NCBI GenBank assembly: GCA_026261815.1 | Contig: JAMPIT010000059.1 | Coordinates: 17,470,001 to 17,534,000 of the forward strand | Length of the DNA: 64,000 bases | Source: Monarcha castaneiventris obscurior | Lineage: Eukaryota > Chordata > Aves > Passeriformes > Monarchidae | Direction of reading: 5' to 3' | In this document: positions 1 to 13,200 of the stretch, one piece after another | Layout of the letters: each line of letters begins with the position of its first letter | Position numbering within the stretch: position 1 is the first letter of the stretch | The notes under the pieces: generated by a model | Told to the model about the DNA's origin: nothing | What the model saw: only the letters and a program-made list of their open reading frames with translations | Database searches by the model: none | Made by a program: the position numbers and the translations under genes

Positions 1-399
1 AACTCATGAAGAATATTATGCCTTTTAAAGAAATAAATAAAAAAACTGCTCATATAAATGTGATTTAATATTCAAAACCAGCACAGGACAAATTGCTTGG
101 ATATTCCTTTCTAGTTGCAAATGGAGCAGCTTTCAAGGGTGAACATAAATAATTGGTGAGTGGAGTGGTAAGAGGAGTGACCGGGGTGAGATAGCACTCC
201 ATTGTTTGAAGCCACCATTATCAGGAAATGCTTCTTCGTCCAAACAGCATTTAGACCATCTACAGATTATTAAATTCAATTCCCATTACATATTAAGAAT
301 AGCACTAGATTAACTTGACACCAACATTTCTATTTTCCACTATACGATATATGACACTACATCTCCACAACAGCTTATTTTAGCTATTAAACAGAATAA
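1..399. other. AT-rich DNA, nothing recognised
   Basis: No repeat, RNA gene or coding signal was recognised. The stretch leads into the GC-richer edge of the ERV-derived region that follows. A short minus-strand frame that begins inside the ERV region runs into this part and shows no known domain. Confidence 0.5.
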
Positions 400-655
400 A
401 TAACCACACCCCAAACTGTCGATGTTTTCTGGCTCCCTGCCTGCTGTCTTTGGGGGGCTGCTGGACTTGTTGGTGTTTCGGACCCCTTTTAGAGGGGCAG
501 GGAGCCCCTCCTTAGTTGCTCTGGCCATAAATCTCTGGCTTATCAGAGCAACTCTCAGAAGCCGTAAATTCTTGCTCTAAAGTGCTCTTCCCCGGCACAG
601 CTCCACGCGTCGGACTTATTAATTAAAGAGATGGTACTATTAGCATTTAAGGAGG

Positions 656-661
656 TTTATT
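656..661 (-). terminator. Putative LTR poly(A) signal
   Basis: AATAAA on the minus strand (TTTATT as written), in the R region expected downstream of the LTR TATA box. Confidence 0.4.
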
Positions 662-756
662 ACTAAAACAACAAACAAGCTTTAGTCGTAAGACATAAGG
701 GTCTAAGCAATACACCTCCAAAATGGCGAATAGTCACAAGATCCAAAGTTACACAG

Positions 757-764
757 CTTTTTAT
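757..764 (-). promoter_or_regulatory. Putative LTR TATA box
   Basis: On the minus strand the bases read TATAAAAA. This would be the core promoter of the antisense LTR, placed about 100 bp upstream of its AATAAA. It is a relic with no sign of present function. Confidence 0.4.
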
Positions 765-1600
765 AACTTTCTAATCCAATAGACACTTAAAATGAAACTT
801 TGTTTTGACCTAATGACCTATCAGCTATAATTTCTCTCCTCTGCAATGCAGAGGTCTCCTAGCCAATGACCTGTCATGTCATGTACCCCTATGTACTTCT
901 ACTCTAACATCTAAATCCTTAACTTAAATTACAAAATCATATTATTATACTTTAAGCCCTCCACCATAACACCCAATGTACTTCTGCTTATAACTATAGA
1001 AACATAGGCTTACATTTCTCTTACTTAACGACTATAAATCTCTGTTAATTACGCCAGACCAAGTTTCTTCCAGGGCTGTAAATCAAATCCACCATTATTT
1101 ACTGAAGCTCTCTCCTCTCGGGCTCCAACACCAAACTAGAAAGCCAAGTTTGCAGGACTGTGCTAATATTAATATTGTAAATTGTCCTCGCATTTGCTAT
1201 CAAAGTGTGGGGTGATCCCTTGTTATCCTGATCATCTTCTGTGAGCCTGCTTATGACTTTACCCTCCTTCTCTCCGTGCTCAGCAAAGGGAACCAGCCAG
1301 CCCTTTACCAGTAGCTTCTTCCCACTCCTACCCTGCCAGCAGCTTTGGGAGGCTGCAGGCAAACAGGGGGCTGTGGGATTACAGTCCCAGTAGTCAGCAA
1401 CCATCTATGCTTTGTCCTTCTGCCTGCTGGCCAGCACTACTATTTGTTCACGGCCCATGCTGATTTAATGTGTAACAGCCCACGTAAATCACGACTTTGC
1501 TTGAATCCAGCAATTGCTGTGATATTTGTTTCATTTTCTACTACTTATAAGAAATCCCCATATTCCTCATTTTTTTGAGGAACTCCTCCATTTTGAACTA

Positions 1601-4600
1601 TGAAATCAGAAGGGTCTTGATTCTGTTACCATAAGGGAATGGAAGGCAACAGTAATTTATTTCCATGGGATTTGTCTGAAATATTTCATATCACAATGGT
1701 TGCTTTTACTTTGCTGTTAGGGATTGCTGTGTGTCTTTGTAAGCTGAGTCCTGATTTTTTCACCTCTGTACACAGAGATTTGCAATGTGTCCATTGCTTC
1801 ATTACCTACAAGTCATACTGACACCAGCAATAAAGAAAGTGGAGGTGGTAGGATTTTCCTTTTCAAGCTTGGCAGCACCAGAATTGCAAGTATAAGCTCT
1901 GTCTATTAAAAGAGCTCTTTTCTTTTGTGCTGAGAAGCCAGCCAGCATTTGTTACTAGAATGACACAGAGATGGGAGCTGCTTCTTTGTTGCTGAACATT
2001 CAAAGATATCTATTTTCCTTTCAATAGGTCCATCAACTCCCACTTAAAATCAATGAGGCTTAAGGAGAGTCCTAGGATTTCATTTTAAGACCAGCACCAT
2101 TTCTTAGTTGGCCCACAGAAGAACTGTTTCCTTTGTGTTGATTTCTTTCAAAAATTGTTAATGTATCATTTGGGTTGACCTTGATCAAAACCACTGAATT
2201 TGCAAATTACTTTGTGTGGATAAATATACTAAAAGATACAGGAACTAGCTATTTAGATTATTACTTATTCCTTTTAATTTCAATGCCATCTCCATTAAGC
2301 AATATTAAAAAGACTAATATATATTTTTAAAAAGCAAAAAAAATATTACTTTTAAAACTACAATAAAAAGCATTACATGAAAGAAAAAGAAACTTATTTG
2401 AACCCTTGGAGAATAACCTTATCCCATTTAGATTAGAAACATTCATTCAAAGAACCCTTATGAAGTGAAATGAGACTTGACAATATACCACAAGGACCTA
2501 CACAGCATGGGAAATTAAAAGGAACCAGGGACATAAGTATTTTTGTCCTTGATAGAACTCCATGTTTCACCTGTTATTAATCTAGATTTTCTTTTCAGGT
2601 CTAATGATGGAAAATGAGTGACAGAAATGTAAGTTAATGTCTATTAGGTTCAAACAGGTTTTATACAGCTTTAACTTGGTTTGTTATTTCTCTAGCCCAA
2701 TTCCTGTGTTAACTTTTATTTACCTGTCGTCATTTCCAATGAGAATTGAATATATCTGAGATTGTTTTTATATCTCTGCCTCACCAGAGGTGAAATATAA
2801 CAAGGCAGAGAAGAGCTCTCTGTACAGGGAAAAATAAAAAAGCCTTAACAGAGAAAAGAATAAAGAGAAACAAGTGAAAATTAATTCTGAACATACTGTG
2901 GGATAAAATATGAAGAATTTCAGGCAATGATTTGAAGAAAATAGTGAAACATGGGAAACACTCTCTTCTGGCAAACAAATTATCTTTTTCATGTGTATAT
3001 TCCTTAAAGGCAATATTTGAATACTTTGAGAATCATGCAGAACACTCTTCTGATCTGTTCTCAAAGTCCATGCAAATAGTTTGCAAGCCTGGAAGAAATT
3101 GTTAGTAAGGCTTCAGCTGATTCAGTTGTTGGTAGAAAAAAAACCAGGCTTGTTCAAAGTTTATTTGGTTCAAGATTTCTACCAAAACCCCCAAACATTT
3201 CAAATAATGCCTATACTGGGGTGTTTTTTCCTAAAAAAACCCCATGATGCATTTTAGAAACAGTTAGGGACATGACCAGTTTGCACAAAATCATTGTAAA
3301 ATAGATGCAATTTTGATTTTCACAAAATGACAGAAAAAAAATTATCAGGTATTGGGCCTAAGTGGAACTGTGGAAACTCATTCAAATGTGACAAAGATTG
3401 AGGCTGGAAATGGACGGCTTTTGGAAGTAAAGACTGTAAAAAACAGAACTCTGAACAGAGTGGAAAGGATCTCAGATCTATAACAAAAAAAGGATGTAGA
3501 GAGTGGAAATATTTGACAGAAATGACACAAAAAGAGCCATTCAACTGATCAAACTTGTTTACCCATATGCCTCTACTTCCTTGGCCTTCCTTTCAACAGC
3601 TTTAGCATTAAATCTTCATCCTCAGAGACAAGGAAGGACATTGCTGCCAGAGATAATCATAGATAGCCTGTTGGATGGTCTTGTGGACTTGTCTCTGAAC
3701 TCGTCAAGGAAGTTGAGTGTTTGGAAACAGCAAGTTGATGATATTAATAGCTGCTTGCCTTTTCCTCACAGGTAGAACTAATTGATGAGGGAAAGGGAAT
3801 GTCTTCAAATCACATCTAAAATCTGGTTACAATTTGGTTACATATCTTCCAATCTGGTTAAAAAATTACTGATAGATGAACTATGCGCGGATAACCTTTG
3901 TGCCATAGGAAATCAAATTTAAAACTCTTTTGAGAACAGAACAAAAACAGATACCCTGCAAAGACCTTAAACTGTACAGTTCAGCTGAAGTGATCAACTT
4001 GGCAAACATAGAGTGTCAACACATAAAATGTGTCAGAGCTTTTAATTGGTACTATCTCTGCCTTGTTGAAACCTAGAAAATGCTGCTTTTTCAAGGTACC
4101 TGGAGAAGGACAAAAAGAAAAATAAGAAAAAAGATCTATGAGAAGGTAGTGGAATATAAGACAAATTACTTTTGGAGAAGATGGGTAGTATGTAATGCTG
4201 TCTGGCATTTTTACAATTTCCTTTTTTTATTCCTATATCTTCCTCAAAATTTTCATCTTGTGCTTGCACTGGATGCTCATCTTCAAATCGTTACAAGGTT
4301 TTTATGAGACATCTTTCCAATACATCTCATTTACTTTTGACAGACAGGGAAACCAAGGCAGCATGATTTGAACTTATATAAGATTCTTGTGTCTTGCAGA
4401 CCACAAAGAGAACTAGATAATTCAATTACAGTTTTGCACTGTTACAGGTTACCTTGACCAAAAGATTTACCATATATCTACAGAATATTTTGAAGAATAA
4501 GTAAAAATATAAAAACGTAACAAGATGTTACCTCAATGCAACACTTAGAACAAAAGCATGATTCAGACAGAATTAACAGAGAACAGATACGTAGACTTTT

Positions 4601-7216
4601 CTATGCCAGGAGCAGTTTCCAACATGGTATTATCCCCTTACAAAGTAAGGGACCTGTTCAGCTCTCAGTCTCCCCAGCTTCCCTTCGGTAGTAACTGGAA
4701 TAATTAGCCTGTCTCTCCACAGCAAAACAAACACCACTTGAAAAATCCTGTCCCACTCCTTCTTGATCCCAAAAGACAACAGTCCCAAACATGCAAAACC
4801 AAAAAGAAAAAGCAACGATAAAACATTCTTTCATATTCCACTCCACATCCTGCTGGTAGTACAATTAGTGCATCTCCTTTTGCAGCCAGCAGACAACCTG
4901 TGACATACTTACTAATGCATGCTATGTACAAAACAGTTTTCTGGGAAATCTTAAGTTTCTCTTTGGTGTCCTTTCAGGTAGAGATATCCAAGTGGGTCTT
5001 GCCTTGGCAGAGTAGAGAGCTGCTCTTGATTAGTTGCTTCAGCATAACAGAAAAGGTGTCTTACTGAGGCCAAACATGGTGGGAGAACAGAGATATCAAG
5101 ATATCAAGTTGCCTCATAAAAGAGAGGCTGTGTTAACCAAACTAAGCAAGCAAATTTTAAAGTATGGAAAAATACTGCTCTTCAAGGACTATATATTTTG
5201 CATAAACTAAACTAATGCCACTGCATATTAGAGCTGCTCTGAAAATTAAATTTTCAGCTCTCAGAAAGACTAGCCTCTTGTTTTGTTTTTACTTTTATTG
5301 AATCATAACTAAGCAATGCTGAAGAATTTCTCATGGAATTTCTCATGGTATTCCAAAGCATTGCATTCCGAGCTATCAAAATATATTGACTCAGCATTGT
5401 CAGAATGTGATCATAACAGAGCCTAAATAGAATTAATTGCTTAAAATAAAGCATTAACATTTCTTCTATTGATAGAGGCATTTCCAGAAAATGGAACACA
5501 GCACATATGCAACTGATCAAAATCCTGACTATTGCAAAACCTGAGTTGCAGTACCTACTGAACGAATCTTCAAGGCAGAGTGTAAGTGACCTTGAGGCCG
5601 AGATTTATGTTAAATTCCATACTATTTACCCTCAGAAACACAAAGGTAAGACCCAATGTGAATTAGATTGTATGCACAAAGGGAAAAGCCAGGGTACACC
5701 ATGTGTTTAGAAGGGCATGCTGTTACCTGCCACGTAGGAATGGATGACCATGTACTCCTATGCAACATTTACAGCACCTTCATGTGATCAATATCAAGCT
5801 AAAAATACAGTCTGGCATCCTTCATGTAAAGGCACAACATAATTTGCTGTGAGGACAAGTGGAATTTCAATCTGGCAAGAGCAATATTCATAGCTGGAGC
5901 TGTGCCTTGGGAGTACAGTGGGACTTTCCAGCCCAGAGACTTAGAAATAGTCTATTTGTAAGCAACCAGTCTCTTATGTTCAAGAGCAGTGTATTTTCCA
6001 CAGCTACCAACTGAAATGTACTTAGCCATTCTTTCTGGAACAGTGATACTTGAATAATGAGGATTAGGGCAAAGCAAAAAAGAAACATATGTTGCATTGA
6101 AATGACCTTTTCAACCAATGTTTCAATGTGTAAACAGAACTCATGGTGTAATTCACCTATAACTAATGGCTTTACTGCAAAATTAATGCTACATTTAATC
6201 CTAGTTTATAGGTTCGCTGCTTTCCTGAGGTATGGCATAGTTTGAACACACACATGAGCATGCAGGAATTGTGTAGTATTTCTAATGGGAAGGAAGAAAG
6301 GACATCATGATTCTGCACAACTGACATAAAAGTTTTGAAAGGGATTTGGAAGAAAAAAGAGAACTGAACCTTTCACCTTTAGCCAGTGGACAACCACAAT
6401 AACTGCTGCCATTGAAATTGGCAAAAATACTAACTTTTCATCTCAGTTCTGGAAGTGAATCTTCAAGCACATTATTACAGTTCAAATCAATACTGCACGG
6501 CTGGTAATTCTTCATATGACTTAACTTGAACTAGAGTGAAAAAGAGAGCAGCTCTAACAAGTCTGAAGAGGAATTGCAGTTGTTTTTAACAGTATCCTTT
6601 TGAACTGAATACTTTTGCAGCTGCTCCTTGAGGATGAACCATGAGCTTGTTTCACAAGGTCTGAATACGAATCGAGTGTGCAGAAAGTGGAGTAGCGGAT
6701 GTGTTGCAGACCAACACACCCTACCCACTGAGAGCCACAGGCCACCCAACCACAGGAGCAACTTCAGAGGGGAAATTGGAGGACCATGAAGTGTGACCTC
6801 AAATTATACAAATCAGTGGCCACAAACTCACAGCAATAGTCAATGGTGCATAAACTGTGGTTTCAGTTACAGAATGGCTGCATAGATTCTGACTGAAGTG
6901 GGTAAAGAGGATCATGAATAAATGAAATGGTTCAATTCTCTGTGCTACGCGAAAAGTGTCTTGCAAGAACTACAGATTCCTCTAAGTTTTATGAAGGACA
7001 AGGGGATATGACTAACTAAAACCCCCGAAATTTGTTTCTGAAAAACATATCCACAAGTTGATATATATATTTTCTTCTTCCTCTTATACAACAGACATGG
7101 GGAAAAGAACCCCCGAAAAAAAACCCAACCCCACACCAGCAGAGTTTTAAAGATATTTTGGAGTTACTGATTTGGGCATTTGGATTTTTTGGAGAGGGAG
7201 TTTTGGGGTTCTGATT
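1601..7216. other. AT-rich DNA without recognised genes or repeats
   Basis: All reading frames are short (90 codons or fewer) and lack known domains; the 90-codon frame at 3503-3775 begins in ordinary AT-rich sequence with no sign of selection that can be judged here. A 12-bp exact tandem duplication sits at 5324-5347. No CR1, LTR, SINE or RNA gene was recognised. Single-copy intergenic or intronic DNA is the simplest reading. Confidence 0.5.
5324..5347. repeat. 12-bp tandem duplication
   Basis: The 12-mer GAATTTCTCATG occurs twice head to tail without mismatch (5324-5335 and 5336-5347). This is a small local duplication, probably from replication slippage. Confidence 0.85.
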
Positions 7217-7248
7217 GTTTGTTTGTTTGTTTGTTTGTTTGTTTGTTT
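7217..7248. repeat. (GTTT)8 microsatellite
   Basis: Eight uninterrupted GTTT units, followed by a short T/G-rich run. The surrounding small open frames are by-products of the repeat. A perfect tract of this length is likely to vary between individuals. Confidence 0.97.
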
Positions 7249-10200
7249 TGTTGGGAAGGTTTATCAGATGAAATGGAGGGTGAAAATGAAAAATAAAAAA
7301 GAAAAAACAGAAAGAAAAAGAAGACAGAGAAAATTTTATTTCCTCACCAAAAAAACTGAATACGTTATGGTATGTGACTTAGTTCCCGTGATATTCGATT
7401 ATCATGAGAGCAAGTGAATCTTGCCACATCCTTTCTGACAATATCTTTATTATGAATGACATTACCACAGATGGTAATTTTTCTGTTTGTGACCATATTT
7501 AACTAGTAAGCTGATAATGCTGGAATTAAAAGGCAAATGTTTGGCACAGAGTCAAAAATTCAACTCAAATAGAAGTTTCAGGGCATTTGATATATGCTAG
7601 TTTATTGAAAGAAGAAAGAGTGATGTCTCTTATTATCATAAGACAATGACTTTGATTTCTACAACACAATTTATTATTCTATCCTCTGTTTCAGAAAACC
7701 ATCACTATGGGTTTTTTTTCCTTCTTCTAAATTCTTGTAGTGCTATTTAGGTTGAAAGTAAGAAAAATAAATATGCTGCTTCTTTACATCTATCACAGCT
7801 CTCAAGTGGGGAGAGTAGAAAGGAACTAGGGAGGGGGAGAGTAGGGATGAAACTCTTCTATGCAGTAGCAATTATTTTCAAACAATGTTACATTCAATTG
7901 CAGAAAATGCCTCTCATTCTTTAACATTGAAGTGCTTTGTGTATTGTCATGGCTGATTTAATGCACACTGAATACTTGCTGCATACTTGACAGCAGCTGA
8001 GTGCCACATTTGGACCCAGTTACAATATCAGCAATTCTAATAATTATACTGTAGGTCTTAAAATATTTGGTCTTCTTCTTAAAAACAGCTCACTGAAACA
8101 GTGTTTACATGAGAGGCTCATTTAAAACTACACTAAGTGTCCAGTTGTTATGTTTTCAGAGAAAAGCTTCAAAACATGTTTAGAATCTATTATAAAACTT
8201 CAAAATAATTGAAAATAACAGTCAAAACCCAATACTAAAGATTTTCTTTAAATCTACCTTGATATATTATTATAGCTTTATTACTTTCAAGACACTTGAT
8301 ATGTAGATTATTCTTCAAATTTAGTCCAAGAGAAGTAGTCACTAAAAATTATTAATCCAGATTTTTTTTTTGCCCATTTTATTCAGTTTTTTAATATTTT
8401 TATTTATTTTTTATAGGGACTTTTCTATATGTCAGATTTCTTTTCTCCCAAGTATGCAGAAGTAATATCAAAGGTGTTTGTGACAATTTCATTGAAGGAG
8501 TCAGAGGCCAGTAGAAGGAAAGGGCCTTAAAGATGTAACATATCTTAATTTATCAGCCATTTAGAAGATGGGGTTGGGGGTGGGTGTGGAAATCAATTAA
8601 ATAATAAGCATTGCTAGTGTTTCACAGATTCGGATATTGTTTATGATAGGGGAAAATCACCAATACCATGGCCTCTCTCTAGTAATGGAACTCTGATGTT
8701 CTCTGAAAGATGGAGGGAAAGGTGCCAGTTACTTCAGTTAGAAAAAGGCACTGACTTCCTAGCAGCAGGCAAGTTGCATTCTGTAAGACTGTACACAGAA
8801 TGAACACTGTAGTAATTTGATCAATCACCAAATTTTTATGACTAGTCAGCACTGTGAAACTGGAATTCTGTAGAAACCAAGGGGAATTAAGATAAGTGAA
8901 ATCTTACATAATCACACTCTTAAACTACAGATGATTTTACCAGCAGAGGACTGTCAGGGCCTTTAAACATGAAGAGTGTCAGAGATTCATTGCTGGGTCA
9001 GTTTTCTTGGCTCTTTCTCTTAATCAGGATAAAATGCACAATGTTAGTTTGAATGACAAGCTTCTTTGCTAATGGGATTTATTGTGAAAGCAGCATAATG
9101 AATTGAACAATTCTGAAGTCAGTTGTAAGCACGAAGGCCAGTAATTAGTGCTTCCAACTTCTGACTCTAAGAAATTTACATAGTCATCACGCTGGTATTC
9201 GAGTTTTCATGGCTGAATTAAAATTAAATATTTACAACAAAGTTGTTTGCATGTAAGGCAAAAATTATAGTCCCCTATAAAATCTATTTATTGTAAAATG
9301 AAAAAATCATAATACAATTTGTTATAGATTTTTGGATTTTTCATAAGCCATATACAATTGGCTGTTTCCCCCAGGAAAAAGACCTTCCACAGTTACAAGC
9401 TGCCAGAAAAATACAGTTATGCCATCAAATCCCTAACAAAACTAGTATATAAAATGTAGCGTACTGGTTCATTGAAACAAATAAACTTTTTAGATTATAT
9501 AAACACCTTTTTGCTGTCATTACAACATCTATTTAGGATTAGCGTAATAAGCATGAATTGTAACATGCTTTTTGACATATGACACCAAGTGTTTAGACCA
9601 AAATTTTTCAATATTATTCTCTCATGATATGAAAATAAATGGAAAAAAAAAAGAAATTCACTAAGTCACAAGGTATGCTCAGCTAGTGAAGTATATTGAT
9701 TCATGCAAAACTTCAGATTAGTTACTATTTTCAGAAGATCTATTTGTAAGTGTGACACATTAAGATTTTCTACAGAACCAAGAACAAACTGCCTTGGGAC
9801 AACAGTGCTGAAAAAACAATATTTACAAAATACAGAGGCATGCAAGCAGCATGAGCTTGAGAGAAGTAACAAAAGAGAAGAATTGATAATTCTCTCTGTT
9901 TTTCAGTATAGTTTCTTGACAGAAGAGGCCAAGCACTACGGCCTTTGACAACAGTGAGAGAGGAGACAAGAGCACTTAGAGATGGTTTTCAGAACAAGAG
10001 GAGAGGAATTAAATGTTTCCATGACAGACATGTTTTTCCTTGGCCTTCTGGCCTGTATTCTCCTATAGTAAAAAAACCAACCAAACAAAGAAACAAACAA
10101 AAAAGAAATCAAAAATGTTTTTTCAAAAGGGACTCAATACCTTTCTTACAAGTGAAAAGCTGTGAGCTACCAGACAACTGAGATGGCTTTCACCCAACCC

Positions 10201-13200
10201 TAGGCACCGTCAACTGCTCATGAAAACTCCACACCAGTACTCCCCTTAGGACATGCGCAACCTTCACCTGGTTTAGAGTTCCAGTCTAGAGGTAACTGGC
10301 TCACTAGATGCAGCTGTTCATGGTGTTCAGTAAAATGTATCACTTCTCGTGTTTCTAGGGCGACTATGATCCTCAAAGGTGGATTTAAGAAGTGAAGAAC
10401 ACATCAATACAGAAGTATGGAAAAGCACTGAAGAAAGAAGCTTCATGTAGAAATGCATGAAACCTATTCATTAATCATTCTTTGGTTGTTGCCAATCCTT
10501 TCACCCACCCTCAAGCCCTTGAGCTCCTCTTGCATTTATTTCTCCCAGCTCTTCCAATTTTAAGGTGTTTTATTTTTTATTTAACAATCATCAAGGCATA
10601 ATTTCCCGTAACCTCATGACAACGTATGAACATATACTTTATCTAAGTTAAGTCAATTATCTGCTTTATGTCACATTATTAATTCTTTATCACAGAAGGC
10701 AGACTAGACACCTCCTGAAGATAAATATCTTGTAATGCATGTTATACTATACCCATCTTGCTATATTAGAAAGATATTAATTGAAGTGTATTATCTATCT
10801 TTCCAACCAAGAGTAATTTCGATATAAAATAAATTATGCTGAATAGGATGAACTCTAATGAAGTAAGTTAGGACTGTTATTTGTATAGCTGGCTCCTTAA
10901 GGAATCACTTAAAATTTTTCCTAATATAAAAAGACAGAGTATTCTTATGGGGTTAATGACTTTACTGGGAAGCAACATCATGCCATTAGAATATCTCAGT
11001 ACATGTTGCACAGGTAATATGGTATTGTTCTATTTAAGTTCATATAATCTGATGTTAACCTTCAGTGATCCTCCTTTTTTGTCAGCCTGTAAACACGCTC
11101 ACACACGTCTCTCAATTGCTAACTTTTCAAGAAGAGAATAATCATATACTTTCATCTCAATTATTTTCAAATTAGAAAACAAAAGTCACAAAAGAGAAAT
11201 GAAATTCCATTGAGGGGGAAAATCCATTTTTCTAATTTTTTATTATATTTCTGAACCATCATCACTATAATAACTAAATACCTCACAGATTTTAACATGA
11301 TTGTCTTCTGCATCACCACTCTGAATTAAAGCTGTGACAATATTTCTATTTTACAGCTGGGGAACTAGGGCACAGAAACTCTACACAACTTTGCCATACC
11401 ACTGGGTCAGATTAAGTGAGTATTGAAGCCTTTGTAGCCACTGGTAAGCACCCACCTTGATCCCTAGCAAACTAGTCATCCACCTTACCAATAAGCAGTC
11501 AAATAGGTTGAATCTTAGAGCAAAGACCACAATAACAAACGAGAAATGAAACTCCAAACATAAAATCATTAGCTTTCTGAAGAAGTGTTTCATTCACGTG
11601 GCTCTGCAACTCTTACCAAAGAGTCCATAAATATAAAACATAAACCAATGAACAAACTTCTACTTTACCAAGCATCTTGTTTCTCTCATACATCTGCCTC
11701 CTTTTTCTTCATTTTCAGTATATAAAGGGAACATATGGGGAAGACTGGGAAGCCTGCAGTTTTTAAATATGTCAAGTGCAGACCAAAGGCAGCCAATTCT
11801 GTATCTGGGTATCAATCACCAACTCCCACAAATGACACATGAAATGCTCTGTGTACATAGGGCCAAATGCTAAATGCTAAATGACACTGAAAAATATTTT
11901 TTTTCTTGTAGTGTGCAGGAATAAAAAAGAATTAGAAAATGGCATCAATTAAGGGAGGGTGCCTGCTCTTTGTCAGAGCACATAATCTAAGGTTTTATTT
12001 TATTTTCTGTATTGCAATACTGCATAAAATCAGCGATAGATCTTCCACCTGCATGAGACCAGGGGACACATGATGGTTGCTGTAATACTTTTCAAGAATG
12101 AGAACAGGACTGGAAAACCTTGAAGTGATTCCAATGCAGCACCTCATTTATATTCCTATGTAATCTACGATGATTTCTGTATCCTGACCATGACATTCTG
12201 AATGTTAACCTGTCTCTTCATTAAATATCAAATAGAATTTAGACTTTTACCCATAATTTGCACCCTTGTAACTGCTAAAACTTACACTAGTAGTCCTTTT
12301 GTGTTTAGACACATACTCAAAGGTATCGCTTTGCTTAGCTCTTCTGTCAGTCAATGTGACAGAATGAATGTATCTGAGGAGCAAAAAATTTGAACTATTT
12401 CTCACCCAAAAAATTCTTTGGCAAACACTTCAAGAGCTTTCCATGAAAATAATCACTTCCCACTAAAAGCAAATTAGTAGAAAATCCAAATTTCTTCTGA
12501 AAATAAAATGCCCTGACTGAAAATTTTATTATTTTCTATTTTTTATTATATAAAGCTAATTTTTATGAATGTTTTAATATGTTAAAGTTCTGAGCCTTAA
12601 AGTTTAGGAATGCTTCTAGATTTTGAAAATTGTATTAGTAGTATCTACCCTGGAAAATGGCTGATAATTTGATGTATCTTTCTGTCCAGCATCACTGATT
12701 TTATATAACGAGCAGCATAACAAGGCACAGAAGGATATCTCCACTCTGATATTGGGTCACTTTGTTCTAGAAAGGCATAAGATAAAGGGTAGAACAAATA
12801 AAGAGTTTGAAAATGAGCAAAAGAAAAAAAAAAAAACAGTGTGGAGCTGTGCTGGTGCCTGGGCTTCTGGAGAAGAGCCCTTCGTGCAGCTGGGTCTGTA
12901 CACAAGCAGCAAAGGCCGCAGCTTCTGCCTGCTCCTCAGTAACACCTCAAATGGAACTTGAATGAGCAGTACTTGAAAAGGTTAGCACATGCAAGGTGAG
13001 CCCTTACGTAGGACACCTGAAAATGAAGCAAATTTCTTGTGTTTGCTTTCTTTCTTACCTCCCAAGAACCTAAAGAGAGCAGAACCACCATCTGCTGCTC
13101 CTTTGGGAGGAAGCATAAAAGTCAACTTCAAACTTCAACGGCAAGCACCTGCTGTGTGTTTGCTCTGAAATACTTATCACATTAAACCTGTTTCAGTGGA

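Larger units (their letters stand above)
400..1600 (-). mobile_element. ERV-derived LTR and flanking sequence, antisense, decayed
   Basis: Read on the minus strand this looks like a retroviral LTR with flanking ERV sequence. A TATAAAA box lies at 757-764 and a canonical AATAAA poly(A) signal at 656-661, about 100 bp downstream, which is the right order and spacing for U3-R-U5. Sequence between 560 and 655 would be U5. GC-richer, C/G-run-bearing sequence at 420-530 would be the region beyond U5. The whole stretch is visibly less AT-rich than the DNA after 1600 and resembles an ERV type common in passerine genomes (recalled pattern, not searched). A 101-codon minus-strand frame at 1099-1404 and a short stop-interrupted frame upstream of it (about 1450-1590) may be U3 or retroviral remnants; neither has a recognisable domain. 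Exact termini and target-site duplication were not found, so both edges are approximate. Confidence 0.55.

Noticed and set aside
3503..3775. 90-codon plus-strand frame
   Set aside because: No domain recognised; treated as chance.
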